In this document: positions 1-12,130 of the stretch, piece after piece
Layout of the letters: each line of letters begins with the position of its first letter
Numbering within the stretch: position 1 is the first letter of the stretch
Assembly: GCA_015179125.1 (NCBI GenBank)
Contig: WHVA01000358.1
Location: 55,833-119,832, forward strand
DNA: 64,000 nucleotides
DNA from: Gautieria morchelliformis
Lineage: Eukaryota; Basidiomycota; Agaricomycetes; Gomphales; Gomphaceae
Reading direction: 5' to 3'
Made by a program: the position numbers and the translations under genes
Notes under the pieces: generated by a model
What the model was told of the DNA's origin: nothing
What the model saw: the letters and a program-made list of their open reading frames with translations, nothing else
The model's database searches: none

Positions 1-956
1 GAAGTATGGGAACTCACCAGTGATGCCTAAATCCTCTTCTGGTCGAAGGTATAAATCTCCAGGAGAAGGTTCAAGACGATGATCACAGCAAGGTCAAGTT
101 TGCACAAGATGGACGACATATGATAATTGAACTGGAGAATATACATGCGAATGTAAACTACTTATATCGAATGCTCGTAAGGTATCAGCGAATAGGAAAG
201 AGGCTGTCGTGAGTCAGGGTTGGATTAGGGGTGTGCAGTTATGATACTAAGTAGATGGAATAAACATACAATAGAGTGAGGGAAGAGTGCGAACATGAAA
301 CGACGGAGAGTAAAGGTGGCGAAGGCACTTATGGACAAAACCATGTCTTGGGACCCGCATAGATGTTACCCTGCACGGATTCTTCATCTACTGGGTTGAT
401 CCCGCATGACCTATGGAAGGGACGTCCTGTGAACACACTTTGGCCATACGAACACCCAAAGGGGTTGGATTAAGAAGATGATGGGGTTAGTGATGAACCA
501 TCATGCCGGGTAAATGGTGTCGATCATATTTGATGGCGTGCCTGCTGGAGAAATGCGTGAGCAGCGAATAGCGGTTCGGAGAAATGCGAGGAAAGGCGAA
601 CGGAGATGACATAGGGGATAAGTGGTTGAAGTGGAGGGCGAAGCCAAGGGAACATGGGGGAGGAGTGGCGAAAGGGGAAATGGGGATAACAAGGTCCAGG
701 AAATACACAAGTTATGACAGTCCGATCATAGGCACACCATCAAAAGAGGGCTGAGCAGAGGAGGTGATAGGCCCAGCGATGACTGCCAAGACAGTCCAAG
801 ACGTCGATCGTGCTTCGACGGCGTGGTTATGGTAAATGGCACGAACAGTGAGGATCGGTTGCCGAACATGATAAGGGCAATCAGAACGAACACGAAGGTG
901 GAGTGAGAGATGGGAGAACAGAGCATCTGAGTATGGGAAATAAATGCATCATGACA
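1..956 (+). repeat. 5'-truncated gypsy LTR of the TGTCA...TGACA family
   Basis: The window opens inside a long terminal repeat that recurs, in either orientation, at 3468, 15347, 33227, 34928, 38617, 42053, 53352 and 56481. Bases 1-719 match the 3' two thirds of the family and end in TTATGACA. A further segment, 720-956, ends again in TAAATGCATCATGACA. So this copy carries two successive family-type 3' ends, like the compound LTRs at 38617 and 56481, although its second segment has a different sequence. The left end lies outside the window, so no target duplication can be read. No protein-coding signal; the short ORFs on both strands are chance. Confidence 0.8.
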
Positions 957-1370
957 GGTATGCCTGGGTTTAGGAGGTCATGTGTGGGCTGGTATGGATC
1001 AGGCGGCTGGTACGGGTGTGTGTATGCGGTGTGGGTCAAAATGTGAGTAGAAATGGCATCAGTGGATGGTGTTTTGTGTGTGATAGGGGTGGATTTGTGA
1101 CAACTATTGTGTTGTATGGTCTTGTTGTCACATTTCTCTTTTAGCACACAAAGAGACCATATAGTATGTGCTTGTACAATGACCTCTCAGCTTTCTCTGA
1201 AGTCATCTTAGCCAGAGTATCTGCCTCAGACGTCTGTTCCAACAGGCTATGGACCCTGCATTCTAAATTGCCTGAACTGACACTGTTTTTAAACAAGCAC
1301 ACTCTGGCTACCCCGACAAACAGTTGACCATGTATCAAATTCCCTCCACCTGCTGTTCCACACCCACACC
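957..1370. other. Non-coding leader between LTR and copia remnant
   Basis: No gene is visible. GT-rich sequence (957-1100) is followed by an 8-bp inverted repeat (TGTGACAA at 1096-1103, TTGTCACA at 1135-1142). It then runs as ordinary sequence into the ATG of the copia gag remnant. It may be the 5' leader of that remnant, but no LTR boundary or primer-binding site could be recognised. Confidence 0.4.
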
Positions 1371-2771
1371 ATGGCAGACACAACCACCTTGAAGCTGTTG
1401 TCCACCATCAAGGAGTTTGACAGGACAAACTGGGACAGCTGGGTCTTCTCCCTGAAATCCGCACTCATGTTCATTGATGCTTTACATATTGTAAGGAGGA
1501 AAGTATCATTGAGGTGACAAACTGTGCAGAACTACTGATGCAGCTGATAGTTAGAGGGAAAGAGGAGTCTGTATTACTAATCTAAGTGGACCCACTATGT
1601 ACTCTGAGAACAATGGGGGTGGCACAAGGTGACATCATACCTCTAATCTCCAACTAGCGCACGTAGCTCTCTTACAGCATCACTGAAGAGACTGAATCAA
1701 CTCCCTCCTTGAGCACTCCGCTGACTGACAATGAGTGCAAGCAACTCAACGACTGGGTACTGGTCTCAGTCAAGCCTTCTGTCCACCAGTCCCTCAACAT
1801 GACAAAAACCCTAGAGCAAAACTGGGGCAATCTCAAGACAACTTATGGAACAAGGACCAGCCTAAACATCTGGGTCAACTATCGGAGATACACAACCATG
1901 ACCTTCTTACACAACACCCAGCTCACTCAGCACATTGATGAAATGTCTGAGTCGAAGAACCACATTGTCACAGCTGGTCTAGCCATCAGCGATCCCCTCC
2001 ACACTCTCAATGTCCTTGAGGCCCTACCTACATTGTATGAAATTGTGCAGCAGACAAGCCTTGCCACCATCACTGATTTTTCCAAAAGCGACTGGGCAAA
2101 TACCTGGGGCCACATCCTGTCTGAAGAGCTTTGACAGGGCTTACAACCAAGCGTAAATGCCATCCATGCGAAGTCAAATGGCTGGAAAGCACAAGTGCAA
2201 TTACTGCAACAGCACCGGACATTGGGAAAAAGATTGCCAACACAAGGCTTGTGGCCTCTCACACGAAGAGGCCCAGTCTGAAGCACAAAAAGGAAAGGCA
2301 AAGAGAAGGGAGAAAAAGGAAAAGGGAACGATGCCCTCAGTGAGCGCCATTATATCACACAATTCTGACTCAGTTGCTTCAACAGCACCTGTATCTACCA
2401 CTGTGACCCCAACGATGCTGTCTGCTTCTATATTATGTGAACACAAGATGCAAGTGGATGAAGGGTTCAGGCTGCACTGACCACATAATGATGTTTCTGA
2501 CTTCTCAGAATACTGTCCACTTCCCACACCCAGACGTGCCTACTTTGATAAAACAACCTTTGTGCCCTACATTGGCATAGGCGTGGTCACTGGATTATCA
2601 AGAGTCAATGGCCAAGAACAGATGATCACCATCCATGATGTGCTGCACACACCTGAGATTGGAGGAAGGTTCTTTAGCATGCTAAAACTCGATTTAAAAG
2701 GCTTTGCAACAGCTTTTTTGAGCTCTAAAGCTACAATATTGAAGAATAGAACAGTCTTTGCAGAAGGATGA
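1371..2771 (+). pseudogene. Degenerate Ty1/copia gag and protease remnant
   Basis: An ATG at 1371 opens a copia-type Gag start (MADTTTLKLLSTIKEFDRTN, then W-x2-W), which soon loses frame. It continues as a UBN2-like Gag segment at 1709-2134. A CCHC zinc knuckle (C-N-Y-C, G-H-W, D-C) lies at about 2185-2235, followed by a lysine-rich linker. A piece resembling the protease C-terminal part (VLHTPEIGG-like) is at 2562-2771. The knuckle and order Gag-knuckle-protease are diagnostic of Ty1/copia. The frame changes at least three times and there are stops, so it cannot make a polyprotein. No integrase or reverse transcriptase follows. Confidence 0.75.
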
Positions 2772-3130
2772 GTAAACGGACAGCACTACTGGCTCTCACT
2801 GTGAACCAACACTCATCCACTGGTTTCAACCCTTTTGAGGGACTTGGAGTCAACCAGAACAACCCCAACATGGTCTGTTACTCTTGTGATAGAGCAATGT
2901 TGTGCTCCGACCTGATGGCATGGTCCCACACCTTCCGCAGAGGCAGGGTCACTGGAGGCATAGTAAAGTTTAGTGCCTTGGGAAATCCACTAGAAATTTT
3001 AAAGGTATTCCATATTTCCTCAAGATTTCCCAATGCAGGAAATTGGTGGAAAATTTACTGTTCTTTCAGAGTCTTTTGGATTCAGGAAATCCTTCAAAAT
3101 TTCAAAATTAGCACCTGAAGATTTTCCAGA
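2772..3130 (+). other. Degenerate sequence downstream of the copia remnant
   Basis: An open frame (2768-3118) has no recognised domain. It may be the decayed pre-integrase region of the preceding copia fragment, but nothing in it is diagnostic. The last 120 bases are AT-rich. Confidence 0.3.
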
Positions 3131-3467
3131 AACTATACCTATCAAACAAGTCTACAGGTACTTCAGGGGGTAAAACAGTATTTTCTGGATAGATTTATCA
3201 TACATTGGATAGTATCTATTTATACTATAATGTCCATGCTCTGTTAAGGTTGTGTGTCATACTGCAGTTCGGCTTTACCAAAGCCAAACTAACATGCTCA
3301 TTGGAATTTGGAATATTAGGTAGATGGGTCAAAAACCTGTATGCAGCCATATGAAACGTAACATAGATGGGGATTCTTGTGCTGATGATAACTATCCTAA
3401 CAGGGATCTATAGTTACTATACAAAGCCCCTGGCTGCATGAAGTAGAGATGGTAGTCAGTGGAGCAT
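3131..3467 (+). repeat. Diverged fragment of the 1.06-kb TGTTG...AAAA element family
   Basis: Blocks such as TATCAAACAAG, GATGGGTC, CTATTTATACTAT and ATACAAAGCCCCTG occur here in the same order as in the near-full copy at 47597-48658, in the same orientation. The match is patchy, so this is an old or related copy. It is cut on the right by the reversed gypsy LTR that starts at 3468. Confidence 0.65.
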
Positions 3468-4313
3468 TGTCATGACCCATTTATTCTAGTATCAAGTTAC
3501 CCCCAGTTTCCCTTTCACCCCTCCATCTTTATATTCACTCCATTCGCCATTCACTGGATTCACCAAGTGACCATTCGCTACTCGCATCATTTGCCCACCA
3601 TCACACCATCAAACATGATCGACATCCCCTAGCCGGTGTGATGGTTCATCACTATCCCCATCACCTACCCGGTTTAAGCCCCTCTAGGTGTTTCTATGGT
3701 CAATATGTATTCACAGGCCTTCCTGCCCCAGATCATGCAGGATCAACCCTTTAAAACCAGGACCCGGTGCAGGGTAAGATATATCCAGGTCTCAAGGCCT
3801 GTTTTCTTACCTAGGTACCTTCATCCACTCTCCTCCCCCCTGTTTCATGTTTGTATGACTTAGTTCTACTGTATATGTGTTTCACCTATTTGTATCCTAA
3901 CTACACATTCACCGTCTAACCACAACTTGCAACGGCCTCTTTCCCATTCACTGATAGCATATGAGCATTCAGTATAAGTAGTTTACATTTGCATGTATGT
4001 TCTGCAGTTCAATTATCATATGTCTATCTTGTACAAAAACCCACTACACTGTGATCATTATCCTAAACCCACTGACGAAAGGATTGTCGCTGCCAGACAA
4101 CCTTTCCATGACCTTACACGTTATATCATCAAGCACCATGAGCTATTTGCTTCAACTGTAGATCAGGGTGAACCCCATTCAAGTAACCCTTTACTTCATA
4201 ATCCTTACTGGCTCCACCTTATTCACTGAACAACATATTTTGTCACACAAGCTGTTTGGGCATTTGCCATGTTCGCTAATTTGCGATATTAACTCCCAAA
4301 TTCAGTCTTGAGA
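3468..4313 (-). repeat. Solo gypsy LTR, reverse orientation
   Basis: The plus strand begins TGTCATGACCCATTTATT and ends AGTCTTGAGA, the reverse complement of the family ends TGTCAAGATTGG and TGACA with one change at the final CA. It is about 846 bp long. The flanks do not show a matching 5-bp duplication, so one side has been altered since insertion. ORFs inside it are shadows. Confidence 0.85.
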
Positions 4314-5083
4314 CTTCCAACACTGTTCCAAGAGTGGAAGTCAGAAAGGAGGTTAATCAAAAAGGTCATGTGATACAGTATATATGAGTATATAATAACA
4401 ACATATAGGAATATATAGTAGTATTTATAAGGAGAATAATAGATGTTATTAGAAGATTCTGTATATATTTAAACATCTTGGAGATATATATACATATGAG
4501 AGATTATTAGACTGCAAGATAGAGTAATAGATACTTGGACAGATACTTCTAACAGATATGAGTAGGAGTATTAGTATGAATAGTTATAATGAGAGAGTAT
4601 TAGAGTACAGTATGAGGTAATAGTAGTTGGATAGATATTTGTAATATATATGAAAAGGAGTATTAATATGAATAGTTATAACAATATAGCGTATATTAAA
4701 AGTTGGTAGAAAAAAATAAGAAGAGGCGTAAAAATAAAAAGAGGCGTTCTAGAGCCATGTGGGATCAGATCCACGTCAAACCCAACTGTAGTCCCTATGG
4801 GCTGTGAGTGTGGGGCGGCGAACCTCGAAAGCCGGGCCAGTGACAAGGGAGCCCAGCCAACGAGGAGGGGGGGGGTTTTAGTGGGTAAAAGCCCCACACT
4901 GTCTCCCAAAAGGGAGTTCATCTGCTAGCAGATTTCCCCTCCCTGGCAAAAATTTAAAAAAAAGGGGGTGTTCTCGTCAGCGGAGCCGCCGCTCAGGGAG
5001 GGACAAAAGTAGATTTATTTATATCCCAACAATAAAATTACCATATACTTTTACCCTCTTCTTTTCGATAATCTGAGAATAAA
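4314..5083. other. Gene-free stretch: AT-rich direct repeat and a GC-rich island
   Basis: No gene is seen. Two related blocks of about 60 bp (4535-4595 and 4625-4685; shared core GAATAGTTATAA) form a diverged direct repeat in very AT-rich sequence. From about 4735 to 4995 composition changes abruptly to GC-rich, with a run of nine G and one of eight A. That island could be an insertion, but no terminal repeats or target duplication were found. Confidence 0.45.
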
Positions 5084-5400
5084 ATGGGTGAAGCTACATG
5101 TAATAAAAGGTTGCAAGCATCTGCCAGAGTGGAGTGGAATCGACAAGGCAAATGGAACTGGTGGAAGTTCTCCCAGAAGTGGAACTGGAAGTGGAGCCGG
5201 AAATGGAGTCAGAACTTGGGGTGGTGTTGGAACTGGAAAACAGGGTGTCCCCTGACAGTCCAGGAATATGAGAATCAGAGCTGAGGTGATCAACTGCTTG
5301 AGCTTGTTGAAGGCAGTTTGCTATTCAGGTCAAATCTGGACCTCAGGTCAGGACTGAAGCTGAGACTGGAAATGTCCTCATGAGGGGGTTCCCCTGACAG
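5084..5400 (+). repeat. Gypsy-type internal fragment with GGAACTGG-rich simple sequence
   Basis: A run of degenerate GGAA(C/A)(T/C)GG units (5130-5245) ends at CAGGGTGTCCCCTGACA. The same landmarks, in the opposite orientation, occur at 15616-15905, so both are pieces of one dispersed element. The open frames across it are an effect of the simple repeat and are not called as a gene. Confidence 0.6.
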
Positions 5401-5486
5401 GGGGCATGTATTATAATTGCAGTTATGATGTATTAACTTGGATGCTGTCATCAAACTGTGCTGTTCTTCCAGACTCTACTGAACCA

Positions 5487-8400
5487 TTAACCAGTGTCTG
5501 AAGACTCACTGGGGACAATAGGCCCCACCATTTCTACATCTCCAGGAGATCCTCCGGTTGCCCAAGGAAACTCATCCAACTCTATCCCAGCAGGCCCAGT
5601 CTCTTCATGCTGGCTTTCCTGAACAACCGCATTGTCCTCCAAGGCTTCAGCACTAAAAGCCTCATTCAGTTGTGGGTTCCCAAACTCAGCCACTATGGCA
5701 TTGTGAACACTTGGTCTGGCAGCTTGGAAGGTGGAGAATGAAAGAGTAGGTGATGAGGGCCTATGAATTTGACTGTGTCTCTCTTGGAGAGTTAGATGGA
5801 AGCGACAGATAATAATTGTTGACAAGCTGTATGTGCACTGTTAGTATTATCATATCTTTCTTATTAACTTGATGGGAATATACCAGTTCTGAAAAAAGCT
5901 TAAGATACCAGCAATGGTTGACTTTAGAGGCACTGAGATTAGCCATTTTCTTATAATGATCAATACCTTACATACCCTTAACACCTAAATTGAGAGAGAA
6001 CACCAAGTAAACTCTGAAGCTGAACAGGTTTATAAGTAACCGTACCTTTGTTGCAATAGTATCAGCCAAAGTAATTGTAAGCACAAATCTGAAGATGAAT
6101 CAGATATGTGAAATATCATAGAGAACAATATTCTATACCCATATCTGACAAAGCCTTACCTGTAGATTAATGATATGTCCACACATATAAGCAATATGTT
6201 GTATACTCACCTTGGTAAATCACTAGCCTAATGAGTGATGTCTTATCCCAAATTTCACCTTTCTGCCTAAGCTTCCAGGTTTCAAATGAGCTCAGGATGG
6301 TTATCATCACAACTCCAGTGTCAAAAAGGATTACAGCAACACCACTGATGCTCGTCACTGTCAAAGGTTTCAGAGACAAATTGGGCAAATGCAGGCCCCT
6401 ATATCTTACACCTGAAGAATTTGTTAGTATTAATCTAGGCCAAAAATCTTACTCAGTACTTACAAAAGCGATGTATTAAATTGTGAACTAGTGGAATTGC
6501 AGTTGTCAAGAGCAGACCTGTACTATATCCAGTGAAATGAACTTATGTGATTTATACAAAGCCTGCACAGGGACATACCACTTCAATGATTATAGTACCA
6601 AGAATAAGTGGCCCAAGGACACCCAAAACTCTATGACTCTGGAAGGAGATAGCATAGGTGCGAGCCAGCAGAAGGCCTAGACAAGTAAATTGTGTTTATA
6701 ATTCTGATTGAAAAGTATATGGGTATTATCACTCACCCTGTACCCCAATCAGAGGAGGGATACCAAAAACAACAGCCATATGAGCTATATTATTACATTG
6801 CCTTCAAACATTTGAGTCATTGTGTTGCTTCTTCATAAGGAATGAAAGTCGTACTAGATCCTCGTTCAAATCAGTAGGGCTGTTACACATGAGAACCTTG
6901 GCAATCACCTCAAGGGATGGGTTAAATATATTGAGATATATAGGAATAAGAAAGCAAACCAGAGGCGGGTAACGAGCGAATAAATTGAGAATGGTGCCGA
7001 TTTTGACGTTCTTGCACCAAATATGTCTGATCTCAGATGGCAGTGTGAGAAGAGTGTCGAAGATGAGCAGCGCTGTGGAACAAGTTATGGACATCGTGAA
7101 ATTAGGCAGGGGACATGGACGCATACCGAGCGCTGCGAAATTGACACAGTTGAACGCAAAGCTAGTTCAGGTAAGTTCTTCTGCGTCTCGCTCAATAGAG
7201 AGTATATGTTGGGTAATAATTATTAAGTCGATAGAAATTATTATCGGACTGTTAAAATAAGCGCCAGAAGAGCTGGTAATTTTTACATTAATTAAGGTGA
7301 CTGTCACGTGACTGACGCGTGTGGTGGGGCTCCTCTCTGCCACCATGCCACTCAACCGCTCCAAGAAATGGCTACTCCTCGCCACTCTGATTCCCATCGC
7401 TATAACCTCCCCACGGTTGCCTGACATCCCATCTGATTCCGAGGATACTGCAAGCCACACGCACAGTCACCTCATGCACACGGCAGGCGCCCTTTGCAAG
7501 CCAAAGGAGAAACCACGACCAAAGATCGGAGGCCATCGGATCACGGAGGAATATCTCCAGAGCCTCAGTGAGGCTGAGTGTATCTGGAGGTTCCGGTAAG
7601 CAACACCATGTGTCTGCCATGCCATTATAACTAAAATATTCAACTTTGCACTAAAGGTTTACCCTAGATGAGCTGAGAAACCTCAGTCAGGTTATGGAGC
7701 TGCCAGGTCCTCTCATAACAAAGTGCGGTTTCCGCTCCCTCCCCCTCGAATCTCTCAGCCTTCTGTGCGCACGGCTTCGCAGCCCAGAGGATTTATGGTC
7801 CCTGGCCACCAAGTACGCACGCCCCCAGTCTGCGATCTCAGAGATCGTGAATGAGACGGCGTCTTTTATAAACACAAGATGGGGAGGGCTTCTGGCCTGG
7901 GATCATGCAGGGATCCTGAGCCAGAAAAATTTGAATGTATACGCAGCGGCACTACATGATTTCGGGGCTCCAACCAGCACAATCATCGGCTTCATCGATT
8001 GCACCATACAACGGACATGCAGGCCTGTGGATAATCAAGAGCTTGCTTACACAGGTTATAAAAAATTTCATGGCATGAAATTTCAGGCGGTCGTCACACC
8101 TAACGGACTAATCGCCCACTTGGCTGGCCCATATCGCGCACCTCAAAACGACAATGGTGTCCTGAGGGAGAGTGGACTCGTGGGTCTCATGGAGAGGTAT
8201 GCGATTCAGGAGCACTCACAGGAGGGGGATCCAGCCGAGCGGCGATTTTATCAAGTGTATGGGGATTCAGCCTATGGAGTCAGCCCGTGGGTTTTGAGTC
8301 CCTATGCTCACGTTGGAGAACTCACAAATGATGAGCGAGCCTGGAACTCGGCCATGGGTGGGGTTCGCATCTCGGTGGAACACGGCTTTGGGCTGGTCAC

Positions 8401-10121
8401 GCAGGACTGGCCATATCTGCAATGCTTCTGGAAACACAAAATCCTTGGCAACCCCTGCGGTCTTCTCTACCGGGTGGCCGTGCTACTGACAAATGCTCAT
8501 GCATGTGTCATGCCGAATCAGACTGCCCAGCGTTACTCCTGCCCGCCGCCCTCATTGGAAGAGTATTTTCACGCGTAAATACTGGTATATGCGAGCTTCT
8601 TTTGGTGATTAAAGGATTTTTTTCTCTACTGTTTTACTTTGTAAACCAAGAAAAGAATTTTTGATTTTCTTCTATACTGTTTTACTTTGTTAACCAAGAA
8701 ATGAATTTTTTTGGGTGATTAAAGGATTTTTTCTATACTGTTTTACTTTATAAACCAAGAAATAATTTTTTTGGAGCTATAACAACGAAAACATAGCTAA
8801 TTAATTGCTAAGGAAGATAGTTAATTGAGCAGACCCTGGCGCAAGATGTCAAGAAGCGCATTCGAGGTGCGCTCCTGCATATCAATGACCCGGTCTTGAC
8901 GAGCTATGAGCATCGTGCGGAATTCCCTCATTTCTTCGTCCTTCTTGGCCTCCCTTTCCTCCTTCCTTGCCTCTCGCTCATCACTCTTCTCCATAAGGTG
9001 CACCATCCTCGAGGTCTCCTTGGACAAATTCGTGCGGCTCGTGCTCGTCAGACGTGTCCGTTTCGACGCGGTCAACCAGGAATCGGGAGGGGTGCTGCTA
9101 GGCCCACTGTCATTCTCCTTCCCACTCTCTGAATCGGAAGATGAGGACGGGCGTGACCGTTTATTGCGGTCTTGGTGACCAGTCATCATCCCGAGTCGCA
9201 TGGTCTCCCCGGCCTCTCGGGAGGCATTCTGGACCTGGAACATGTGAGTCCTATAATATATTGATCACCATCACACTTACCTCTTTAGTCTGCTCCTTCT
9301 CCTCCTCACGGGTCTCCTTCGCATGTCTTTTGAGGTGCTGGATCGCATCGAGTTTGCCGGACAGGGATGCAAATGCAAGAGGATCACGCTCCAGCTCCTT
9401 GGAAAGTGGTGAGCGAGCTGAGGTTTTTTTTCCCCCCTACCAAAGGCATATGGGTCAGTTCGCATGCAATCATAGAATATTTACACGGCAGCTTACCTCT
9501 ACCCATCCCAGGAGTGATGTCACCTTATTCTTCAAGGTCTCTGCTTCTCGGTTCAAGCAGAGCCCCTCTTCCTGGACCATTGTGGCGACTGCCTTCCACC
9601 GTTCACCTACCTTGTTGCGCGGAGCCATGTAGGGATTGACATCGATCACCGCGCGAAGGAGATGCTCCAGATCCTTCGTAGAAAACTCCTCCCTTGGTTT
9701 CCGCACTTTGGAACGTGTGGAGCCTAAGGGGGGTCCTGAAGGGAGAGCAACTGGCTGAGAAGATGGTGCCGTGCTGGGTGGACGCGACGCGTTGGTTGAG
9801 TCACCAAGGAGCACAGGGTCGATCTGAGGCTCGTAGTGCATGTCTGAGGCTGTAGACGAGACGGTTGTCATACCGTAGAATGAAGCCGGAGGGATGGGGT
9901 CCATGGGGAGACTTGTCGGCCCTGGAGCGTTGGGAGCGCGGCAGTGGTGGACGTCAGTGGATGCGTTCTGAGATAGAAAATTCTCACGCTGAGTCAGTAA
10001 TTTTTAGCTACGCCGGAATATTCCGACCTAATAATTATTGGTAACATATACTCTCTAATGTAATAAGCACGTACATGTCTGATAGGGTCCGGATAATAGC
10101 CGAGGCGTCCGTCTGAGCCAT
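5487..10121 (-). CDS. DUF6533-type seven-helix membrane protein, split by a transposon in intron 1
   Basis: A multi-exon membrane protein of the fungal DUF6533 family (function unknown). Exon 1 starts at ATG 10121-10119 (MAQTDASAIIRTL) and ends at 10075. Exon 2 is 7161-7127 and exon 3 begins at 7072. Joined across GT-AG introns they read F-A-F-N-C-V-N-F-A-A-L-A-L-L-I-F-D-T-L-L-T in phase, the family's signature N-terminus, followed by LPSEIRHIW. Further exons supply LLARTYAISFQSHRVLGVLG (about 6700-6580), VVMITILSSFETWKLRQK (about 6330-6270) and the last helix plus acidic tail (IIICRFHLTLQ at about 5815, stop at 5487). Middle exon borders were not all fixed. Intron 1 contains the whole Harbinger element 7197-10056; without it the intron would be 50 nt. 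The coding exons look intact, but correct splicing over a 2.9-kb intron is uncertain. Confidence 0.75.
7345..8578 (+). CDS. Harbinger DDE transposase
   Basis: The nuclease that would cut and paste the surrounding element. Two exons, 7345-7595 and 7657-8578, join across a GTAAGC...AAAG intron to give about 390 residues. The DDE_Tnp_4-type core shows GFIDCTIQRTCRP (first Asp), YTGYKKFHGMKFQ, a GP-x-ND loop, YGDSAYG (second Asp) and VEHGFG (catalytic Glu), so all three acidic residues are present. The start at 7345 has a good context (ccaccATG) and is the first ATG of the frame. The N-terminal 130 residues are poorly conserved, as usual. It converges with the SANT-like gene; a short tandem repeat fills the gap between the two stops. 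Confidence 0.9.
8604..8774. repeat. Three tandem repeats between the two Harbinger genes
   Basis: Three copies of an AT-rich unit of about 50-60 bp follow each other (starting near 8604, 8663 and 8714). They share TACTGTTTTACTTT and AACCAAGAAA blocks; units 1 and 3 also share GGTGATTAAAGGATTTTT. The array separates the stop codons of two convergent genes, so it probably forms both 3' ends. Confidence 0.8.
8821..9904 (-). CDS. Harbinger-associated Myb/SANT-like DNA-binding protein
   Basis: The accessory protein that in Harbinger elements helps bring the transposase to the element ends. The ATG is at 9904-9902 (MDPIPPASFYGMTT). Exon 1 ends at 9497 with GTAAGC, then two more exons run to the stop at 8823-8821. 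The Myb/SANT-like domain is in exon 1: RKPREEFSTKDLEHLLRAV, then a Trp-containing helix with K-V-G-E-R-W and L-K-N-K-V at its end. The middle exon encodes a basic/acidic helix (KELERDPLAFA, RHAKETREEEKEQ). The C-terminus is Ser-rich then strongly helical (E-R-E-A-R-K-E-E-R-E-A). The exact acceptor of exon 2 (near 9420) was not settled. Confidence 0.8.
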
Positions 10122-12130
10122 GGTACAAGAAAAAAATGGGATGTAGGCGAGTGACCAAGGTTTGCGTAGCTATGTGGGGTTGGAGTAGCAGACCGCGGAA
10201 GGTGTCTTATAGATATAAGATTCTGGCCATGGGCGCTGCCAGGTCAATAGATATTGACACCCAGTGCCGAGGCATCACACAATATGCAAGGGGATGTGTC
10301 GATAGAAAACCATAAGATGTAGAAGAATGGAAGTTAGTGATACAACATAGAAGCGTCAGATATAGTTAGCCGTTCGAGCGAGTAATTGAGGCTGGGCCTC
10401 TCGTCAGGAGTTGGTTATTTCATCCGATTTGCCTGGGCGCAATGGTCTCCAAGCATATAAACCTGTCATGTAGGCACACTTTGCACTCATTGACGACCCA
10501 CAGTGTCGTGTCAGCGTAACACCACATGGAAACCATCGGCGACAAGCTCGTATATTAAGATGACGCTTCTCCATTGTGTTACCTTTGGAGGGAATTGAGA
10601 TGAGATGATCTAAGATATCTAGCCAACTCAACGTCATGCATGTGGCTGTAACTCTATAGCGATGCTGGATGATCTCGGCAGAGGTATCAGCTCGTGTCAA
10701 TGTTGCTGGATACTGTATGGGGCCACCCGTCGATCCTCATTTGGCGGCATGTCCTGTGCGACGTGAGAAGAGGTCGTATGAAGAGACCATCGAATTTCAA
10801 ATGGAGCACCATGTATCACTCGGGGTATCATTTGTGGTGGTGATATAGAGCTGTGCCCGGTGGCCCAGGAAGTTACTGAGGTGATCTGCGACGTGTTTGC
10901 AGTTCTAACTTGGTATGATACTATCAGTATGGCATGCTTCTGCATGCAGTCATCCGCTGTCGTGAATCATAATATCAGCTCCTTTGTAACAAGCTAAACC
11001 TGGTTAGATCCACAGTCAAATATAAGCAACATTATCCAGATACACAGCACATTTCCATCAAATTTCATGATAGTTCCTTGCATAGCGTCATCGACCGGAT
11101 ACTGGTGATTCTGAGCGAATAGAGGTTTTGTCGTGTGTGCTCACATCAGAATGTTGGCAAGGGCGAGCGCTACCAAACCAAGACAACATGCAACACCGAC
11201 GCCTGACTCTATAGCTACAACGAGCAGCATGAGCATGACACAGAGACAACATGTGGACGGCACTGGTTTCTTTGGGGAGCTCGCAGTGTCGGACCACACG
11301 AGTGCACCGCACCGCATGATACACCCGTCACGCGCGACGCGGAGGCGGAGGCACGTACGGTCGGTAATGCTGGATCGTGATTTAAGTGTGGGTTAGTGGG
11401 CGATGGGGCTGTATATGGCAGGACAGAAAGACAGACCGAGACGGACAATACCATGGAGCAGGACGGCAAACTAGCGCGCACGGCACGATAGAAACGCGAG
11501 GCCACATACGACACGATATTGTAGCGTAGCCGAATACGAATGTAGTTGGTGCTTTTGTCCTGATTCCATATGCCCTGGCCAGGATCCTGATCTTGATCCT
11601 GATGTCGGTGGGTGGGTCGTCTTGTATGGATGTCTCCTTTCCACGGCAGCGGGCTCCCACCGCGCTTGATGGTATTACAGTAAACGTGCGGCACCACCAT
11701 CATCATCCAGTTCGTGCGCATGCCCGCGCTAATGGCCTCCCAGGCATCTTGATCATGCCTGGAACTCCGCTAATAAGAGCCTGCACAACACATGCCTACC
11801 CCAGAACTTGTGTAGCCGGCGACGACGGCGCCGGTGCTGTGATGGATCCGGGTGTATTTGGGTATGGGGTGCGCGTGGAGGAGGCGGAGGCGGAGGGAGC
11901 GTATGTCCATCCATGGCGTGCACGAGAGGATGGGGTGGGAGGGACGGGAGGTATTCGTGGTGGGATACACTCTCCATGTGCTCGTGCGCCCGCTGTTCTG
12001 TTGCTGGTTTCTGAGCTATGAGGAGCACCCTTGGCCGGAGGGAGGAACAGAAACGAACTCTTGCCTAGCCGCCCACCCACAAACACTGCAATTCAAGGTC
12101 CCCGTCGCGACCCCAATGTGGAGGTTATGC
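10122..12130. other. Long stretch without a recognisable gene
   Basis: About 2 kb with only short overlapping ORFs on both strands. Two adjacent minus-strand frames (10945-10697 and 10700-10404) could be a decayed exon pair, but no domain was recognised. From 11100 to 12130 the DNA is GC-rich, which by itself produces the long open frames; Pro/Arg/His-rich translations in all frames argue against coding. Nothing else is supported. Confidence 0.5.

Larger units (their letters stand above)
7197..10056. mobile_element. Complete PIF/Harbinger-type DNA transposon
   Basis: The element is 2860 bp with 14-bp perfect terminal inverted repeats (AGAGAGTATATGTT), continuing imperfectly for about 30 bp. 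It is flanked by AAT on both sides (7194-7196 and 10057-10059), a 3-bp target duplication as expected for PIF/Harbinger. It carries two convergent genes, the DDE transposase (plus) and a Myb/SANT-like DNA-binding partner (minus), the standard two-gene set of the superfamily. Both reading frames appear intact, so the element could be autonomous. It sits inside intron 1 of the DUF6533 gene, antisense to the transposase. Confidence 0.88.

Noticed and set aside
7196-10057. TA as a 2-bp target duplication for the Harbinger element
   Set aside because: TA does flank GAGAG...CTCTC, but AAT flanks the longer perfect inverted repeat AGAGAG...CTCTCT, giving a 3-bp duplication that fits the superfamily and a clean 50-nt intron.
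10404-10945. Two adjacent minus-strand ORFs of 98 and 82 codons as a gene
   Set aside because: No domain, no convincing splice signals joining them, and no coding bias that I could judge; left as unassigned sequence.
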